Below, in pieces: positions 1 through 9,015 of a stretch of DNA of 33,980 nt. A program made the position numbers and the translations under genes. The DNA is taken from the NCBI RefSeq assembly GCF_023715845.1, contig NZ_JAMBOR010000031.1:1-33980 (forward strand), read 5' to 3'. The stretch is from Fictibacillus phosphorivorans. Lineage in GTDB: Bacteria; Bacillota; Bacilli; Bacillales; Fictibacillaceae. The notes beneath the pieces are model-generated. The model was not told where the DNA came from and did no database searches. It saw nothing but the letters and a program-made list of their open reading frames with translations. Within the stretch, counting starts at the first letter, position 1. Every line of letters starts with the position of its first letter.

Positions 1-120
1 GACATATTCTCGGTACTCTAAAGACTTTCTTTTCATGTGGACACGTCCCCTAAATTAGTTTTGTTTAAGTATAAAGAATTCTCACAAGGATGTCTCCACT
101 TTTAAGACTAATTTAAGTTT

Positions 121-200
121 CGCTCAAAATCCTCGAGTTACGCTCAGAATCTCCGAGTTACGCTCAAAATTCCTTATCTTCGCTCAGAATGAGCCTCTTT
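121..200. repeat. 20-bp tandem repeat, four imperfect units
   Basis: Four consecutive 20-bp units begin at 121, 141, 161 and 181, each opening with CGCTCAAAAT or CGCTCAGAAT. The second half of the unit (CCTCGAGTTA or CTCCGAGTTA in units 1 and 2) decays in units 3 and 4. The period is exactly 20 bp. It lies in the gene-free left end of the window, downstream of purA. No function is apparent. Confidence 0.8.
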
Positions 201-340
201 TCGCGCAAACTGGACTTCTGTCAATAAAAAGGACTGCCCGACCTAGTTAATGGGCTTCCTATTAGCTTTGAGATTCTTACAAAGTCAGCACCTAATCTGG
301 TTTTGATTCACCAAAGCGTCCTTTTTTTCTTTTTTATATA

Positions 341-377
341 AAAAAAGGGCTGAACTCAAAAGGTTTTGAGTCAGCCC
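341..377 (-). terminator. Rho-independent terminator of purA
   Basis: Arms GGGCTGAACTCAAAA (347-361) and TTTTGAGTCAGCCC (364-377) pair almost completely, with one bulged A. On the minus strand the hairpin is followed by a U-tract (A-run 341-346). It sits just after the purA stop codon. Confidence 0.85.
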
Positions 378-388
378 CTTAACTTTTA

Positions 389-1693
<1,305 letters not shown>

Positions 1694-1737
1694 TTAACGA
1701 CCGGCGATATAATCACCTAATCTTGAAAACCATGCTT

Positions 1738-1766
1738 AGTTTAGCAATAACTTTCACGAAAGTCAA
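1738..1766 (-). promoter_or_regulatory. Sigma-A promoter of purA
   Basis: On the minus strand TTGACT (1766-1761) and TAAACT (1743-1738) are separated by exactly 17 bases. The predicted start near 1731 leaves a leader of about 55 bases before the purA ATG. Confidence 0.7.
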
Positions 1767-1770
1767 CGAA

Positions 1771-1814
1771 AAACACGAACATTAAATCATAAATTAAAAT
1801 ATTTGTTCGTAAAA
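1771..1814. promoter_or_regulatory. Paired PurR boxes (PurBox) upstream of purA
   Basis: Two oppositely oriented boxes carry the CGAAC core of the Bacillus PurBox: CGAAC at 1776-1780 and its complement GTTCG at 1805-1809. Taking 14-bp boxes (1771-1784 and 1801-1814), the gap is 16 bases, which agrees with the known PurR operator arrangement. They lie directly upstream of the purA -35. Both boxes have A in place of the first C of the consensus CCGAAC. Confidence 0.65.
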
Positions 1815-1893
1815 ATTTTACAATCCCATAGTCAAAAGATTAAAAACTCTATCGTATCCTGTAGTATTCACCTTGTTTAGGAGGTATGATTCT

Positions 1894-2298
1894 TTGTTTA
1901 TTGAAAAATTAATGGTTGCCTATATGGATAACGCAGCTAACCATATATATTATTTAGATAAAAATGAACAAGTAATCCTTCTCGATGCCATCGAACCAGG
2001 AGGATTGCCTAATCTCGAGTTTTTAGATGCTGATGAACCAGACCGATTTATTGAGATTCCAAAAGTGATGAACGTTGAGTCGTTCAGCTGGATGGTCGAA
2101 TTTGAAAGTCAAAATCAACACACTGAATTGTTGCATGCTCTGAATGAGAACAATCCGTTTGAAAGATTTAATGAAACGATCGAACAACTGAACTTAACGG
2201 AAAAATGGCAAGCCTTTCAAAAAGAAAAAGTGAAAAGCCGCATCGAAAGCTGGCTTTCCGAAAAACAGATTAAAGAATTAGAAAAGCAGCTGGACTAA
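1894..2298 (+). CDS. UPF0158 family protein, function unknown
   Basis: This small acidic protein (about 134 residues) matches the UPF0158 pattern: a central strand region containing RFIEIPKV and a conserved tail with NPFERF, then W-x-x-F and a terminal SWL. No catalytic motif, signal peptide or membrane segment is visible. I start it at TTG 1894 because AGGAGGT at 1879-1885 lies 8 bases upstream; an in-frame TTG at 1873 would place the ribosome site inside the gene. The ATG at 1912 is an alternative. It is transcribed towards oriC, against purA and dnaB on either side, which suggests an insertion into the conserved core. The family has no firmly established function. Confidence 0.8.
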   Translation: MFIEKLMVAYMDNAANHIYYLDKNEQVILLDAIEPGGLPNLEFLDADEPDRFIEIPKVMNVESFSWMVEFESQNQHTELLHALNENNPFERFNETIEQLNLTEKWQAFQKEKVKSRIESWLSEKQIKELEKQLD

Positions 2299-2311
2299 TA
2301 CCCAGCTGCTT
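2284..2311. terminator. Bidirectional terminator between the UPF0158 gene and dnaB
   Basis: Perfect 10-bp arms AAGCAGCTGG (2284-2293) and CCAGCTGCTT (2302-2311) enclose an 8-base loop. The plus-strand stop codon lies inside the hairpin and the dnaB stop is 4 bases beyond it. The gene ends converge here. The U-tracts are short on both strands. Confidence 0.7.
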
Positions 2312-2314
2312 TCT

Positions 2315-3679
2315 CTATGCGCCAGGCGGAATGGCACTCTCATCATGCCGCCTATCTAGATTTACGAACTTATTATATTCCTTTACGAAGGCGAGTTCTA
2401 CCGTTCCAGTAGGACCATTACGCTGCTTCGCAATAATGATTTCAATAATGTTCTTGCTCTCAGACTCTTTATCATAATAATCATCACGATACAGGAAGGC
2501 TACGATATCGGCATCCTGCTCGATGGAACCTGATTCACGAATATCGGACATCATTGGGCGCTTATCCTGACGGGATTCAACACCACGTGATAGCTGAGAC
2601 AAGGCAATAACAGGCACTTCCAGCTCACGTGCAAGTGCTTTTAGGGAACGAGAGATCTCAGAGACTTCCTGCTGCCGGTTCTCACCAGATTTCCCGCTTC
2701 CCAAAATAAGCTGCAAGTAATCGATAAGAATCATCCCTAAGCCTTTTTCTTGCTTAAGCCGACGGCATTTTGCCCGGATATCATTGATTCTGATCCCCGG
2801 TGTATCATCGATATAGATACCAGCCGCTGAAAGACTTCCCATCGCCATCGTAAGCTTCTGCCAGTCCTCCGGTAAAAGTGCACCTGTACGAAGACGCTGT
2901 GCATCGATATTCCCTTCCGCACAGAGCATACGCATAACAAGCTGTTCAGCACCCATCTCCAGACTGAAGATCGCAACATTTTCCTCTGTTTTTGTCGCAA
3001 CGTTTTGAGCGATGTTCAAAGCAAAAGCGGTCTTACCAACAGATGGACGTGCCGCTACGATAATCAAGTCGTTCCTCTGGAAACCAGCAGTCATCCGGTC
3101 CAGATCATTAAATCCTGTCGGAATTCCAGTGATATCCCCTTTACGGTTATGGAGAGCTTCAATATTGTCATAAGCATGTACCAAAACATCTTTGATCTGA
3201 GTAAACGCGCTTGTATTCTTACGGTTAGCAACCTCTAGAATAGACTTCTCAGCTTCATTCAAGATCGCTTCTACTTCTTCTTCACGCGCATAACTGTTTG
3301 CTGTGATGTCAGTTGCAGTTCGGATCAATCGGCGCAGCAATGACTTCTCTTCTACAATTTTGCTGTAATATTCAATGTTTGCCGCGGTTGGTGCACTGTC
3401 GGCAAGTTCAGTCAAAAAAGACAAACCGCCAACTTCATCAAGCTGATTAAGATCAGATAGCTCAGAAGTTACCGTAATAAGGTCAACGGGCTCTCCTTTT
3501 GTATTTAAGTCTAGCATGACACGATATATTCTTTGATGGGTAGCTCGGTAAAAATCTTCTGGCAGCAAAATTTCCGAAGCAGTAATCAATGCTTCAGGCT
3601 CCAGGAAGATCGCACCAAGTACCGCCTGTTCCGCTTCAATATTCTGCGGCGGTATACGATCGGCAAATAAATCACTCAT
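2315..3679 (-). CDS. dnaB: Replicative DNA helicase DnaB (DnaC in B. subtilis naming)
   Basis: This hexameric 5'-3' helicase unwinds DNA ahead of the replisome after loading at oriC. The 454-residue product has the N-terminal DnaB domain (about 10-115), a linker, and a C-terminal RecA-like ATPase with Walker A ARPSVGKT (210-217), the Walker B region ILIDYLQLI and the late SRxLKxLAREL and RESGSIEQDAD motifs. The length is normal and no intein interrupts it. The ATG at 3679 has a GGAGG ribosome site. In Bacillus the gene is called dnaC, while its dnaB is a loader protein. It stands alone here, separated from rplI by a terminator and a repeat element. Confidence 0.98.
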   Translation of the reverse strand: MSDLFADRIPPQNIEAEQAVLGAIFLEPEALITASEILLPEDFYRATHQRIYRVMLDLNTKGEPVDLITVTSELSDLNQLDEVGGLSFLTELADSAPTAANIEYYSKIVEEKSLLRRLIRTATDITANSYAREEEVEAILNEAEKSILEVANRKNTSAFTQIKDVLVHAYDNIEALHNRKGDITGIPTGFNDLDRMTAGFQRNDLIIVAARPSVGKTAFALNIAQNVATKTEENVAIFSLEMGAEQLVMRMLCAEGNIDAQRLRTGALLPEDWQKLTMAMGSLSAAGIYIDDTPGIRINDIRAKCRRLKQEKGLGMILIDYLQLILGSGKSGENRQQEVSEISRSLKALARELEVPVIALSQLSRGVESRQDKRPMMSDIRESGSIEQDADIVAFLYRDDYYDKESESKNIIEIIIAKQRNGPTGTVELAFVKEYNKFVNLDRRHDESAIPPGA

Positions 3680-3761
3680 TCTATTTTCCTCCTCTCCACT
3701 TTATTACGAATCATCTATAATAGATTGTTACTTTCAGGTTTTGTTTTCTCACTTCATCGAC

Positions 3762-3864
3762 AGTTGATTGGAGTGCAAGGTGCGAGACTCCTAACGGCGC
3801 ATTGCGCAGAGGAGGCTCACCGCACGCCCCCCGGAAAGCGAGCATCTTGGAACGGGAATCGACG
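3762..3864 (+). repeat. Interspersed repeat, copy A (MITE-like)
   Basis: A roughly 103-bp GC-rich element begins AGTTGATTGGAGTGCAAGGT and ends GGGAATCGACG. GTTGATT near the left end and AATCGAC near the right end form imperfect inverted termini. Related copies occur at 8886-8999 and, as a fragment on the other strand, at 14874-14900. I recognise the motif from other Bacillaceae intergenic regions. No coding potential is evident. It fills most of the dnaB-rplI gap. Confidence 0.65.
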
Positions 3865-3904
3865 CTTTCAATGGCGACAAAGTACAAACAGCCCCTATAT
3901 AAAC

Positions 3905-3931
3905 ACCGAAAAAAACCGGGAAAACCCGGCT
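3905..3931 (-). terminator. Terminator of the yybS-gdpP-rplI operon
   Basis: On the minus strand GCCGGG and CCCGGT pair around a TTTT loop and are followed by seven Ts. It lies 4 bases after the rplI stop. Confidence 0.85.
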
Positions 3932-3934
3932 TTT

Positions 3935-4378
3935 TTATTCTTCCGTTACGTGTACTTTTACTGTTCCTGTTACTTTCGAATGAATCTTGATCGGTACATT
4001 CGTATAACCTAGTGATTTGATCGGTTCAGCAAGTTCGATCTTACGCTTGTCGATCTTGATTCCTTGTTCTTTTAGTCCGTCCGCAATCTGTTTGCTTGTA
4101 ACAGAACCAAATACTCGGCCGCCTTCACCTGTTTTTGTTTTAATTGTGACGGTCATCTCAGCAAGTTTTGCTTTTAGTGCTTCCGCTTCTTCCAGCTGTG
4201 CTTGCTGTTTTTTCTCTTCACTCTTCTTCATTCCTTGTAGTGCGGCCATCGCACCAGGAGTTGCTTCAGAAGCTAAGTTTTTTGGAAAAAGAAAGTTACG
4301 TGCATACCCTTCAGATACGTTCTTTACTTCCCCTTTTTTACCTTTTCCTTTTACATCTTGAAGAAAAATTACTTTCAT
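3935..4378 (-). CDS. rplI: 50S ribosomal protein bL9
   Basis: bL9 binds 23S rRNA at the base of the L1 stalk and helps keep the reading frame. The 147-residue protein starts [19 protein letters not shown] and carries the family signature [13 protein letters not shown] at residues 25-37. A long charged connecting helix (about 50-75) follows, then the C-terminal domain. The ATG at 4378 overlaps the gdpP stop by 4 bases (ATGA), so translation is probably coupled. It is the last gene of the operon and a strong terminator follows. Confidence 0.98.
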   Translation of the reverse strand: MKVIFLQDVKGKGKKGEVKNVSEGYARNFLFPKNLASEATPGAMAALQGMKKSEEKKQQAQLEEAEALKAKLAEMTVTIKTKTGEGGRVFGSVTSKQIADGLKEQGIKIDKRKIELAEPIKSLGYTNVPIKIHSKVTGTVKVHVTEE

Positions 4379-6348
4379 TCCTCTTCTCCCCCTTCAATAT
4401 ACTCATCTATGATCTGCTTTAATTGTCTTTCAGCTTCATCAATCGTGCTGTTTTCGATCTGGCAGGCGGCATTTGTCAGATGACCTCCGCCTTCTAATTG
4501 TTCCATGATCATCTGCACGTTGATATCCCCAAGTGAGCGTGCACTGATGCTTACCTTACCATCAATGCGGTTTGAAATAACAAAGGACGCTTGAATACCG
4601 TTCATGGATAATAAAATATCGGCAGCCTGCGCGATAACCACCTGATTATAAGCATCCTCAGGTGTACTTTTTGCGATAACAATGCCCTTTTTATAAATTT
4701 CTGCGCTCTCGATCAGTTTCGACCGTCTTGTGTACGTCACTAAATCTTCTTTTAAAAACTTTTGTACCAGAATGGTGTCGGCACCGTGCGCCCTTAAATA
4801 AGAAGCAGCATCAAACGTACGAGAACCGGTTCTAAGCGTAAAACTCTTCGTATCTACTATGATTCCTGCAAGAAGAGCTGTCGCCTCTAACATACGCATT
4901 TTCAGCCTCTTAGGCTGATATTCTAAAAGCTCTGTTACAAGCTCTGCTGTAGAGGAAGCATATGGCTCCATGTAAACAAGTACAGGATCTTTAATAAACT
5001 CTTCACCACGTCTGTGATGGTCGATCACTACTACATGATCGAGCTTAGATAATAGTTTCTCTTCAATAACCATGGATGGTTTATGTGTATCGACGACAAC
5101 AAGTAGGGTATTACGTGTAGCGATCTCCATGGCTTCTTCAGGTGTAATAAAGAACTTCCACACGGATTCCGTTTCTTTGATCTCATCCATCAGGCGCTGA
5201 ACGCCAATATCGATATCTGATTGATCCAGAACCACATAACCGTCTTTTCCGTTGACCTGCGCTACTTTTAATATACCGATCGCTGACCCGATCGAGTCCA
5301 TATCCGGGTTCTTATGACCCATGATCATCACTTTATCGCTATCAGCTACAAGTTCACTCAGAGCATGTGAGATAACCCTTGCGCGTACACGAGTGCGTTT
5401 TTCTACTGGATTCGTTTTACCCCCGTAGAATCGTACTTTTCCGTTCGTCTGCTTAATCGCAACCTGGTCTCCTCCACGTCCTAGTGCAAGATCAAGACTG
5501 GATTGCGCAAGTTGGCCGAGTTCAGGCAGCGAAGAAGTTCCAGCTGCAACCCCGATACTCAATGTGAGAGATACATTCTGCTTGGCTGTTGATTCTCTGA
5601 CTTCATCTAAAACACTGAACTTATTCTTTTCTAATTCATTTAATATGCGCTGGTTAAAAACCGCTAAAAAACGCTCAGAAGACGTTCGTTTAAGGAAAAT
5701 GCCATTGGCGTTCGCCCAAGCATTTAACACAGACGTTACTTTGGAGTTGATCGTTGAACGGAATTGATCATCAAGCCCTTGTGTAACTTCATCATAGTTA
5801 TCTAGATAGATAATTGCCATAACCGTTTGTTCTTCATCATATAAACGCTCAAGATCAAGCTGCTCGGTTACGTCAAAAAAGTACAGAAGCCGGTCTTCCT
5901 TCTTAAAATTCACTTGGAATTTATGCGTATTGATCTTGATAACTTCTTCCTTGGCATCACTTTTCAAATAAGGAATAAGTTCTTCTGAAACATGGTTTAG
6001 AGAATGCCCGATAAAGGATTCCTCTTCAATGAGTGCTCCCATATAGGGATTCGCCCACTCAATCTTGAAATCCTCATCATACAAAATAATCCCGATCGGC
6101 ATTTCCATTAATGCTTCTTCGCCCACTTTCTTTAAGCGATGCGAAAGCGTAGAAATATAGTCACCCAGCTCCTCCTGAAAAACGGCTTCAGCTCTCATGG
6201 CATAATAAAATAAGCCGCCTAATACCACAAAGCCTGCCATTCCAATCATCCATTGAAAATATGTGATGATGCTGACCAGCACAACAGAAGTAACAAACAA
6301 GGCGATGACGGGATAACCATGCCACCGTTTTAACAAAAACTTTGGCAT
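4375..6348 (-). CDS. gdpP: Cyclic-di-AMP phosphodiesterase GdpP (YybT)
   Basis: This membrane enzyme hydrolyses c-di-AMP to pApA, setting the level of the messenger that controls potassium and cell-wall homeostasis. The 657-residue protein has two N-terminal membrane segments (about 13-50), a PAS-like domain (about 80-165), a degenerate GGDEF domain (about 172-300) without the canonical GGDEF motif, and a DHH-DHHA1 hydrolase. Metal-binding motifs are GHKNPDMDS (344-352), DTHKP (420-424) and DHHRR (443-447), with GGGH at 620-623. All catalytic residues appear intact. It follows yybS after 11 bases and overlaps rplI by 4, so the three are one operon. Confidence 0.97.
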   Translation of the reverse strand: MPKFLLKRWHGYPVIALFVTSVVLVSIITYFQWMIGMAGFVVLGGLFYYAMRAEAVFQEELGDYISTLSHRLKKVGEEALMEMPIGIILYDEDFKIEWANPYMGALIEEESFIGHSLNHVSEELIPYLKSDAKEEVIKINTHKFQVNFKKEDRLLYFFDVTEQLDLERLYDEEQTVMAIIYLDNYDEVTQGLDDQFRSTINSKVTSVLNAWANANGIFLKRTSSERFLAVFNQRILNELEKNKFSVLDEVRESTAKQNVSLTLSIGVAAGTSSLPELGQLAQSSLDLALGRGGDQVAIKQTNGKVRFYGGKTNPVEKRTRVRARVISHALSELVADSDKVMIMGHKNPDMDSIGSAIGILKVAQVNGKDGYVVLDQSDIDIGVQRLMDEIKETESVWKFFITPEEAMEIATRNTLLVVVDTHKPSMVIEEKLLSKLDHVVVIDHHRRGEEFIKDPVLVYMEPYASSTAELVTELLEYQPKRLKMRMLEATALLAGIIVDTKSFTLRTGSRTFDAASYLRAHGADTILVQKFLKEDLVTYTRRSKLIESAEIYKKGIVIAKSTPEDAYNQVVIAQAADILLSMNGIQASFVISNRIDGKVSISARSLGDINVQMIMEQLEGGGHLTNAACQIENSTIDEAERQLKQIIDEYIEGGEEE

Positions 6349-6359
6349 ATTTTCAGCTC

Positions 6360-7304
6360 CTACTGTTTTGGTTTCAACCGTTTTTTAATCATAAAACCTA
6401 AATCAATTATACCTAAGAATTTCACGACTTCCAGAGGAATTGGCAGGAAAGAATTCAGCAAAAATAATAGTATAATCAACAATATGATTCTTTTCCTCTT
6501 CCAATTCTTTATCCAGGCATAATAAAAAATAACTGTAAAACCTTGTATGATTAGTACAAATGATAATATCATATATAAATTTACAGTTACAATATATAAA
6601 GCACTACCTTTATCAGGCGTACTGAATGTTAAAATAATCGCTATAATATAATACCACAAAAATGATTTCGGCAAGTTCCACTCCCGGAATGGAGGAAAAG
6701 AAGGAACATCGTACCGGAGTCTTTTCATCAGCATTCTTGCTGCAAAATGTGTTAAAAAGGCAAGAATGACGGACCCGCCTATAATATAAGTAGGCAGCAT
6801 CATCGGAATCAATTCTGCTTGTTCTTTAAACCTTTCAATTTGAGAAAGATCTTGCCCGCTCGATTTATAAAACTCTTCTGCGGTCCCTATGGCTGTTAGA
6901 AACTGATTCTCTAGCTCTTTAACAAAATTAATACCCATTACCAATTGCGCGATCACAATTGTACCCAGCATGTTTACGAGATTCGCTAAACTGGCACCCA
7001 GTATAACCGCAAAAGCAGATTTCTTTCGTCTATAAAGTTCCCCCATCACAATTCCAGTCAAACCAGAAAACAGGGTCATAATGATGCCGCTAAGCCCACC
7101 AAACGCGAGAGATATTCCAAACGTTACGGCCCAAAGAAGCAATCCTGCTTTCAGGTCGTGTCTGTACAGATAAATAATAAACGGAAGCGGCAGGATAAAA
7201 AAAGAGAAAATGCTAATAACCGGTATGTACATACTCATTAAAAAAAGAAGAGTGTATATGCCTGCAAGGACAGCACCCTCAACCAACATTTTAGTATTGC
7301 GCAT
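6360..7304 (-). CDS. yybS: YybS family membrane protein (DUF2232)
   Basis: This 314-residue hydrophobic protein has about eight predicted membrane segments, for example residues 8-28, 32-50, 55-80, 95-125, 172-190, 215-230, 240-265 and 272-295. The sequence and its position just before gdpP match YybS, a DUF2232 protein resembling the S-components of ECF transporters; the substrate is unknown. The ATG at 7304 has a GAGGTGA ribosome site. It opens an operon with gdpP and rplI, which suggests, but does not show, a link to c-di-AMP signalling at the membrane. A sigma-A promoter lies at 7338-7366. Confidence 0.9.
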   Translation of the reverse strand: MRNTKMLVEGAVLAGIYTLLFLMSMYIPVISIFSFFILPLPFIIYLYRHDLKAGLLLWAVTFGISLAFGGLSGIIMTLFSGLTGIVMGELYRRKKSAFAVILGASLANLVNMLGTIVIAQLVMGINFVKELENQFLTAIGTAEEFYKSSGQDLSQIERFKEQAELIPMMLPTYIIGGSVILAFLTHFAARMLMKRLRYDVPSFPPFREWNLPKSFLWYYIIAIILTFSTPDKGSALYIVTVNLYMILSFVLIIQGFTVIFYYAWIKNWKRKRIILLIILLFLLNSFLPIPLEVVKFLGIIDLGFMIKKRLKPKQ

Positions 7305-7337
7305 GATTCACCTCATAATCATTCTTCATATGCTTTA

Positions 7338-7366
7338 ATTGTAGTAACATAACCGTAGTAATTCAA
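7338..7366 (-). promoter_or_regulatory. Promoter of yybS-gdpP-rplI
   Basis: On the minus strand TTGAAT (7366-7361) and TACAAT (7343-7338) are 17 bases apart. They lie about 35-60 bases upstream of the yybS ATG. Confidence 0.6.
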
Positions 7367-7414
7367 CTTTAACGATAATTCTAGCATAGACGTACTTCAT
7401 TAGATGTAAACAAA

Positions 7415-7429
7415 AAGTGACAGTCACTT
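7415..7429. promoter_or_regulatory. 15-bp perfect dyad, possible operator
   Basis: AAGTGAC and GTCACTT flank a single central A. The dyad lies between the rpsR terminator and the yybS promoter, about 50 bases upstream of that promoter's -35. It is not followed by a U-tract, so an operator is more likely than a terminator. The factor is unknown. Confidence 0.4.
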
Positions 7430-7437
7430 GTTTATAA

Positions 7438-7477
7438 AACAAAAAAGCGCAGCAAGGATAATCCTTACTGCGCTTTT
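7438..7477 (-). terminator. Terminator of the rpsF-ssb-rpsR operon
   Basis: AAAAGCGCAG (7443-7452) pairs with CTGCGCTTTT (7468-7477). An inner AAGGA/TCCTT stem and a C-A mismatch lie between. The minus-strand U-tract is supplied by the adjacent A-run. It lies 8 bases after the rpsR stop. Confidence 0.9.
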
Positions 7478-7485
7478 CATTGATC

Positions 7486-7719
7486 TTATTCAGATACATA
7501 TGGTAACAAAGCCATGTAACGCGCGCGTTTGATCGCACGAGTTAGTTGACGTTGATATTTAGCAGATGTACCAGTTACACGACGAGGAAGAATCTTACCG
7601 CGCTCAGATACGAAACGCTTTAGAAGATCAGTGTCCTTGTAGTCGATGTAAGTGATTTTGTTTACAGTGAAGAAACAAACCTTACGACGCTTTTGGCGTC
7701 CACCACGACGTCCAGCCAT
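7486..7719 (-). CDS. rpsR: 30S ribosomal protein bS18
   Basis: bS18 binds the platform of the small subunit as a heterodimer with bS6. The 77-residue basic protein begins [17 protein letters not shown] and contains the family signature around [10 protein letters not shown] and the [22 protein letters not shown] block (about 46-67). It has a single Cys at residue 15 rather than a zinc ribbon. The ATG at 7719 is preceded by AGGAGGGG. It is the third gene of the conserved rpsF-ssb-rpsR operon, with a terminator directly downstream. Confidence 0.98.
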   Translation of the reverse strand: MAGRRGGRQKRRKVCFFTVNKITYIDYKDTDLLKRFVSERGKILPRRVTGTSAKYQRQLTRAIKRARYMALLPYVSE

Positions 7720-7784
7720 AGATGGTCCCCTCCTTTAATTTTTTTTATTTTTATATATACCGTTTCATCATTTACGTTAGTTGT

Positions 7785-8333
7785 TTAGAATGGCAGATCG
7801 TCATCAGAAATGTCAATCGGCGTGCCATCATTAGCAAACGGGTCATCATTGAAGTTATTACGTTTCGGGTTCTGCTGCTGTTGCTGCTGTCCGCCAAATC
7901 CGTTGTCACTTCCATAGCTGCGGTTCTGATTTTGTTGTTGCCCAAATCCGCGGTCATTTGATGGTCCACCAAAGTTGCTGCCGCCTTGAAATTGCTGGCC
8001 GCCTGCGTTAGCGTTTTTAGGTTCAAGGAATTGAACACTTTCTGCCATTACTTCAGTAACATAGACTCTTTGACCCTGCTGGTTATCGTAAGAACGTGTT
8101 TGAATACGTCCATCCACTCCGGCAAGCGAACCTTTTTTCAGGTAGTTTGCCACGTTTTCAGCTGGTTTTCGCCAAACGACACAGTTAATAAAATCTGCTT
8201 CTCGCTCACCTTGCTGATTCGAAAAAGGTCGATTGACTGCAAGTGTGAAATTAGCTACTGCCACACCGTTTGGAGTGTACTTTAATTCTGGGTCCTTCGT
8301 TAAACGTCCCACCAGTACTACACGATTTAGCAT
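7785..8333 (-). CDS. ssb: Single-stranded DNA-binding protein SsbA
   Basis: SSB coats single-stranded DNA during replication, repair and recombination and recruits partner enzymes. The 182-residue protein has an N-terminal OB fold (about 1-108) starting [19 protein letters not shown] and a disordered linker rich in Gly, Gln and Asn (about 110-165). The acidic tip DISDDDLPF at the C terminus is the docking site for partners. Its place between rpsF and rpsR identifies it as the essential SsbA rather than a competence-specific SsbB. The ATG at 8333 has an AAGGAG ribosome site. Confidence 0.98.
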   Translation of the reverse strand: MLNRVVLVGRLTKDPELKYTPNGVAVANFTLAVNRPFSNQQGEREADFINCVVWRKPAENVANYLKKGSLAGVDGRIQTRSYDNQQGQRVYVTEVMAESVQFLEPKNANAGGQQFQGGSNFGGPSNDRGFGQQQNQNRSYGSDNGFGGQQQQQQNPKRNNFNDDPFANDGTPIDISDDDLPF

Positions 8334-8354
8334 TCAGAACCACTCCTTAAAGGA

Positions 8355-8645
8355 TTAATTTCTTTCGTCTACGATTGTCATAAAACGAATAACATCTTCG
8401 TTGATCTTCATAAGACGGTCAAATTCATTAATCGCTTCGTTTGGAGCTACAACATCTAAAAGTGTGTAGTATCCATCGCGGAAGTCATTGATTTCGTAAG
8501 CTAAACGCTTCTTACCCATTTCCTTCTCGTTTGTGATCTCCGCACCGTTCTCAGTTAGGATGCTTTTCGCACGCTCTTTTGTTGCTTTAAGAGCTTCCTC
8601 TTCGACATTCGGACGGACGATGTACATGATTTCGTACTTTTTCAT
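8355..8645 (-). CDS. rpsF: 30S ribosomal protein bS6
   Basis: bS6 is a primary platform protein that pairs with bS18. I start it at the ATG at 8645 ([13 protein letters not shown]), giving 96 residues, the usual Bacillus length. AAGGAGGTG at 8660-8652 lies 6 bases upstream, whereas an upstream in-frame ATG at 8717 would make an atypical 24-residue extension across the ribosome site. The family block [11 protein letters not shown] is present. It is the first gene of the rpsF-ssb-rpsR operon with a consensus promoter at 8748-8776. In other bacteria the bS6-bS18 complex represses its own leader; the leader here is about 95 bases. Confidence 0.97.
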   Translation of the reverse strand: MKKYEIMYIVRPNVEEEALKATKERAKSILTENGAEITNEKEMGKKRLAYEINDFRDGYYTLLDVVAPNEAINEFDRLMKINEDVIRFMTIVDERN

Positions 8646-8747
8646 TCCGTTCACCTCCTTTTGGTCTAAGCGGCCCAAAACATTCATTTCGGGCAAGGAG
8701 AAAATCATCAAAAACAATATTCGTTGACAATTAACTCACAATAAAGA

Positions 8748-8776
8748 ATTATATCAAAACCTACTGTATAAAACAA
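8748..8776 (-). promoter_or_regulatory. Sigma-A promoter of rpsF-ssb-rpsR
   Basis: On the minus strand TTGTTT (8776-8771) and a perfect TATAAT (8753-8748) are separated by 17 bases. The predicted start is near 8741, giving a leader of about 95 bases before the rpsF ATG. Confidence 0.75.
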
Positions 8777-8796
8777 GCTTACTTTAAAATTAAGCC

Positions 8797-8827
8797 TAAA
8801 AAAGAGAAAAAGCGATCGCTTTTTCTC
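8797..8827 (-). terminator. Terminator of ychF (24-bp perfect palindrome)
   Basis: GAGAAAAAGCGA followed by TCGCTTTTTCTC (8804-8827) is fully self-complementary. On the minus strand it is followed by six Ts. It ends transcription from ychF before the rpsF promoter starts. Confidence 0.8.
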
Positions 8828-8885
8828 CGTTTTTCATCATATTGAGGATGTTATCTTTTTTTAGTTGCTTTAAACTTCATTGAAT

Positions 8886-8999
8886 AGTTGATTGGAGCGG
8901 AAGGCGCGAGGCTCCTCGAAAATGAAAAACACATTTTCTTCGTGCGATGCATCGCTTTCGAAGCTTTTCCCAAGGGGAGCACCTGCAGCGTAAATCAAC
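8886..8999 (+). repeat. Interspersed repeat, copy B (MITE-like)
   Basis: A 114-bp element begins AGTTGATTGGAGCGGAAGGC, close to copy A, and ends TAAATCAAC. GTTGATT (8887-8893) and AATCAAC (8993-8999) are perfect 7-bp inverted termini. Internally it holds a GAAAATG/CATTTTC hairpin and the palindrome GCGATGCATCGC, so the middle differs from copy A. It fills the gap between the ychF stop and its terminator. No gene is seen in 8646-9015 apart from this element, the terminator and the rpsF promoter. Confidence 0.65.
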
Positions 9000-9015
9000 C
9001 TCTCACAACGAATGA

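Larger units (their letters stand above)
1..388. other. Gene-free stretch downstream of purA
   Basis: I see no convincing coding region in these 388 bases. The stretch holds the 20-bp tandem repeat, a 9-bp inverted repeat enclosing small hairpins (226-234 with 318-326), and the purA terminator at 341-377. The left edge may continue into a neighbouring gene outside the window, which cannot be judged here. Confidence 0.6.

Noticed and set aside
37-115. Two inverted pairs near the left edge: GTGGACA (37-43) with TGTCTCCAC (91-99), and TAAATTAGT (51-59) with ACTAATTTA (107-115), resembling insertion-sequence ends.
   Set aside because: The pairs are not nested, so they do not form a simple hairpin or the two ends of one element, and no transposase fragment is visible. 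At most they are decayed remnants.
8673-8694. Possible bS6-bS18 binding leader in front of rpsF (GCCC/GGGC stem followed by CCGC).
   Set aside because: The stem has only four pairs and a large loop, and the flanking pairing expected of the known leader motif does not form. The autoregulation idea is kept only as family knowledge.
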